The position numbers and the translations under genes were made by a program. The notes beneath the pieces are model-generated. The model was not told the origin of the DNA, made no database searches, and saw only the letters and a program-made list of their open reading frames with translations. Below, one piece after another: positions 14,453 to 15,088 of a stretch of 15,088 nt of DNA (positions within the stretch are counted from its first letter, which is position 1; each line of letters opens with the position of its first letter). This DNA is from Hyphomicrobiales bacterium (GTDB lineage: Bacteria; Pseudomonadota; Alphaproteobacteria; Rhizobiales; Aestuariivirgaceae). Location: assembly GCA_027031305.1 (NCBI GenBank), contig JALVRJ010000182.1, positions 1 to 15,088 of the forward strand, in the 5' to 3' direction.

Positions 14453-14473
14453 TCCGAACAGGGGACTGAAACA

Positions 14474-14929
14474 ATGCGTCACCGCAAGCGCAAGGGGCGG
14501 CTGAACCGCACCGCCGAACACCGCAAGGCGCTGTTCGCCAACATGGCGGCTTCGCTCATCGAGCATGAGCAGATCGTTACCACGCTGCCCAAGGCCAAGG
14601 CCTTGCGCGGAGTTATGGACAGGCTCGTCACCCTCGCCAAGAAGGGCCAGGACGAGGGCAAGCGCCTGCATTATTACCGCCTGGCCATCGCGCGGCTGCA
14701 GAACAAGAAGGACGCCGCGAAGAAGCTGTTCGAGGTCCTCGGGCCCCGATACGCCGAGCGCCCGGGCGGCTACACCCGCGTACTGAAGGCCGGCTTCCGC
14801 CACGGCGACAACGCGCCCATGGCCGTTATCGAGCTGGTTGACCGCGACCCGGATGCCAAGGGTGCGAAGGATCATGCCCGCATGGCCGAGGAGCAGGCGG
14901 AAGAGGGCGAGGCGCAGGCCGCCGGCTGA
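14474..14929 (+). CDS. rplQ: 50S ribosomal protein L17
   Basis: L17 is located near the peptide exit side of the 50S subunit. The 151 residues begin [20 protein letters not shown] and contain [20 protein letters not shown] (26-45), then [20 protein letters not shown] (92-111) followed by [14 protein letters not shown]. An Ala/Glu-rich tail ([15 protein letters not shown]) extends it beyond E. coli L17 (127), as is common in alphaproteobacteria. AGGGGAC lies upstream of ATG 14474. It is the last gene of the alpha block. Confidence 0.97.
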   Translation: MRHRKRKGRLNRTAEHRKALFANMAASLIEHEQIVTTLPKAKALRGVMDRLVTLAKKGQDEGKRLHYYRLAIARLQNKKDAAKKLFEVLGPRYAERPGGYTRVLKAGFRHGDNAPMAVIELVDRDPDAKGAKDHARMAEEQAEEGEAQAAG

Positions 14930-14955
14930 GGTCGCCGCGCCAATAGCAACAGGGT

Positions 14956-14985
14956 CCATGGAGTCGCCCGTGAACTATGGCTTTT
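14956..14985 (+). terminator. Possible weak terminator after rplQ
   Basis: CCATGG (14956-14961) pairs with CTATGG (14975-14980, one G-U pair) over a 13-nt loop and is followed by CTTTT. The stem is short and the loop large, so this is only the best candidate for the end of the alpha transcript within the 159 bp available. It overlaps the proposed stop codon of the convergent frame. Confidence 0.22.
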
Positions 14986-15088
14986 GCATCTGATTGGCGG
15001 CTGAGGGAGGCGGAGCGAAGACCAGCTGCAACAGGGCCAAAAGGATCGCGATGATCCAGTTGATCAGCAGCCGGAAGTTGTATCCCAC
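14975..15088 (-). CDS. Unidentified protein, C-terminal end with hydrophobic tail (partial)
   Basis: On the - strand a frame is open from the right edge to TAG (complement of 14975-14977). The 37 visible residues read VGYNFRLLINWIIAILLALL, then QLVFAPPPSAANQMQKP. About 18 residues (LLINWIIAILLALLQLVF) look like a membrane segment, followed by a short polar, proline-rich tail. The gene would be convergent with rplQ, and its start lies outside the window. I do not recognise the family. An alternative is a + strand start at ATG 15051, which has AAGG 6 nt upstream but only 12 codons in view. Either could be chance. Confidence 0.35.
   Translation of the reverse strand: MGYNFRLLINWIIAILLALLQLVFAPPPSAANQMQKP

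Noticed and set aside
13227..14474. 415-codon - strand frame opposite rpoA
   Set aside because: It is antisense to a fully conserved gene, has no recognisable motif, and is long only because stop codons are rare in GC-rich DNA.
14911..14941. Stem across the rplQ stop codon (GGCGC-a-GGC with GCCGCGCC)
   Set aside because: It has a bulge, a 14-nt loop and no T-tract, and half of it lies in a repetitive Ala/Glu-coding tail.

Overview
The window is a nearly unbroken ribosomal-protein super-cluster (S10 - spc - alpha operons) on the + strand. In order it carries rpsJ (3' end only), rplC, rplD, rplW, rplB, rpsS, rplV, rpsC, rplP, rpmC, rpsQ | rplN, rplX, rplE, rpsN, rpsH, rplF, rplR, rpsE, rpmD, rplO, secY, adk | rpsM, rpsK, rpoA, rplQ. 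All are full length except rpsJ, which is cut by the left edge. The GC content is high, with strong G/C preference at third codon positions. No tRNA, rRNA, mobile element, CRISPR array or phage gene is visible.

The gene order and protein features point to an alphaproteobacterium. adk sits directly after secY; rpmJ is absent before rpsM; rpsD is absent between rpsK and rpoA; S14 is the long, zinc-free form; RpoA begins with the '[10 protein letters not shown]' type N-terminus; Adk has the four-cysteine lid. I would guess a Rhodospirillales-like lineage, but the order cannot be fixed from these conserved genes alone.

Layout: positions 1-4892 hold the S10 block, tightly packed with stop/start overlaps at rplD-rplW and rplV-rpsC. 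Positions 4893-5418 are the S10/spc junction, with two unusually long spacers on either side of rpsQ that contain a palindrome, a weak promoter-like element, hairpins and a 43-codon unassigned ORF. Positions 5419-12086 are the spc block, ending with the translocon gene secY and adenylate kinase. Positions 12087-12467 are a 381-bp gene-free gap with several dyads, two strong Shine-Dalgarno sequences that lead to no real ORF, and a good factor-independent terminator. Positions 12468-14929 are the alpha block. The last 114 bp read on the - strand as the end of an unidentified protein with a hydrophobic tail, convergent with rplQ.

Together the genes make components of both ribosomal subunits, the SecY channel through which ribosomes export proteins, the RNA polymerase alpha subunit and the enzyme that balances adenine nucleotides. 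This is the usual coupling of translation, secretion and transcription capacity. The coding part is conventional. The unusual signal is between the genes: most spacers longer than about 55 bp hold a GC-rich hairpin without a U-tract, and the spc-alpha boundary holds a real terminator. I found no evidence for a new protein system.
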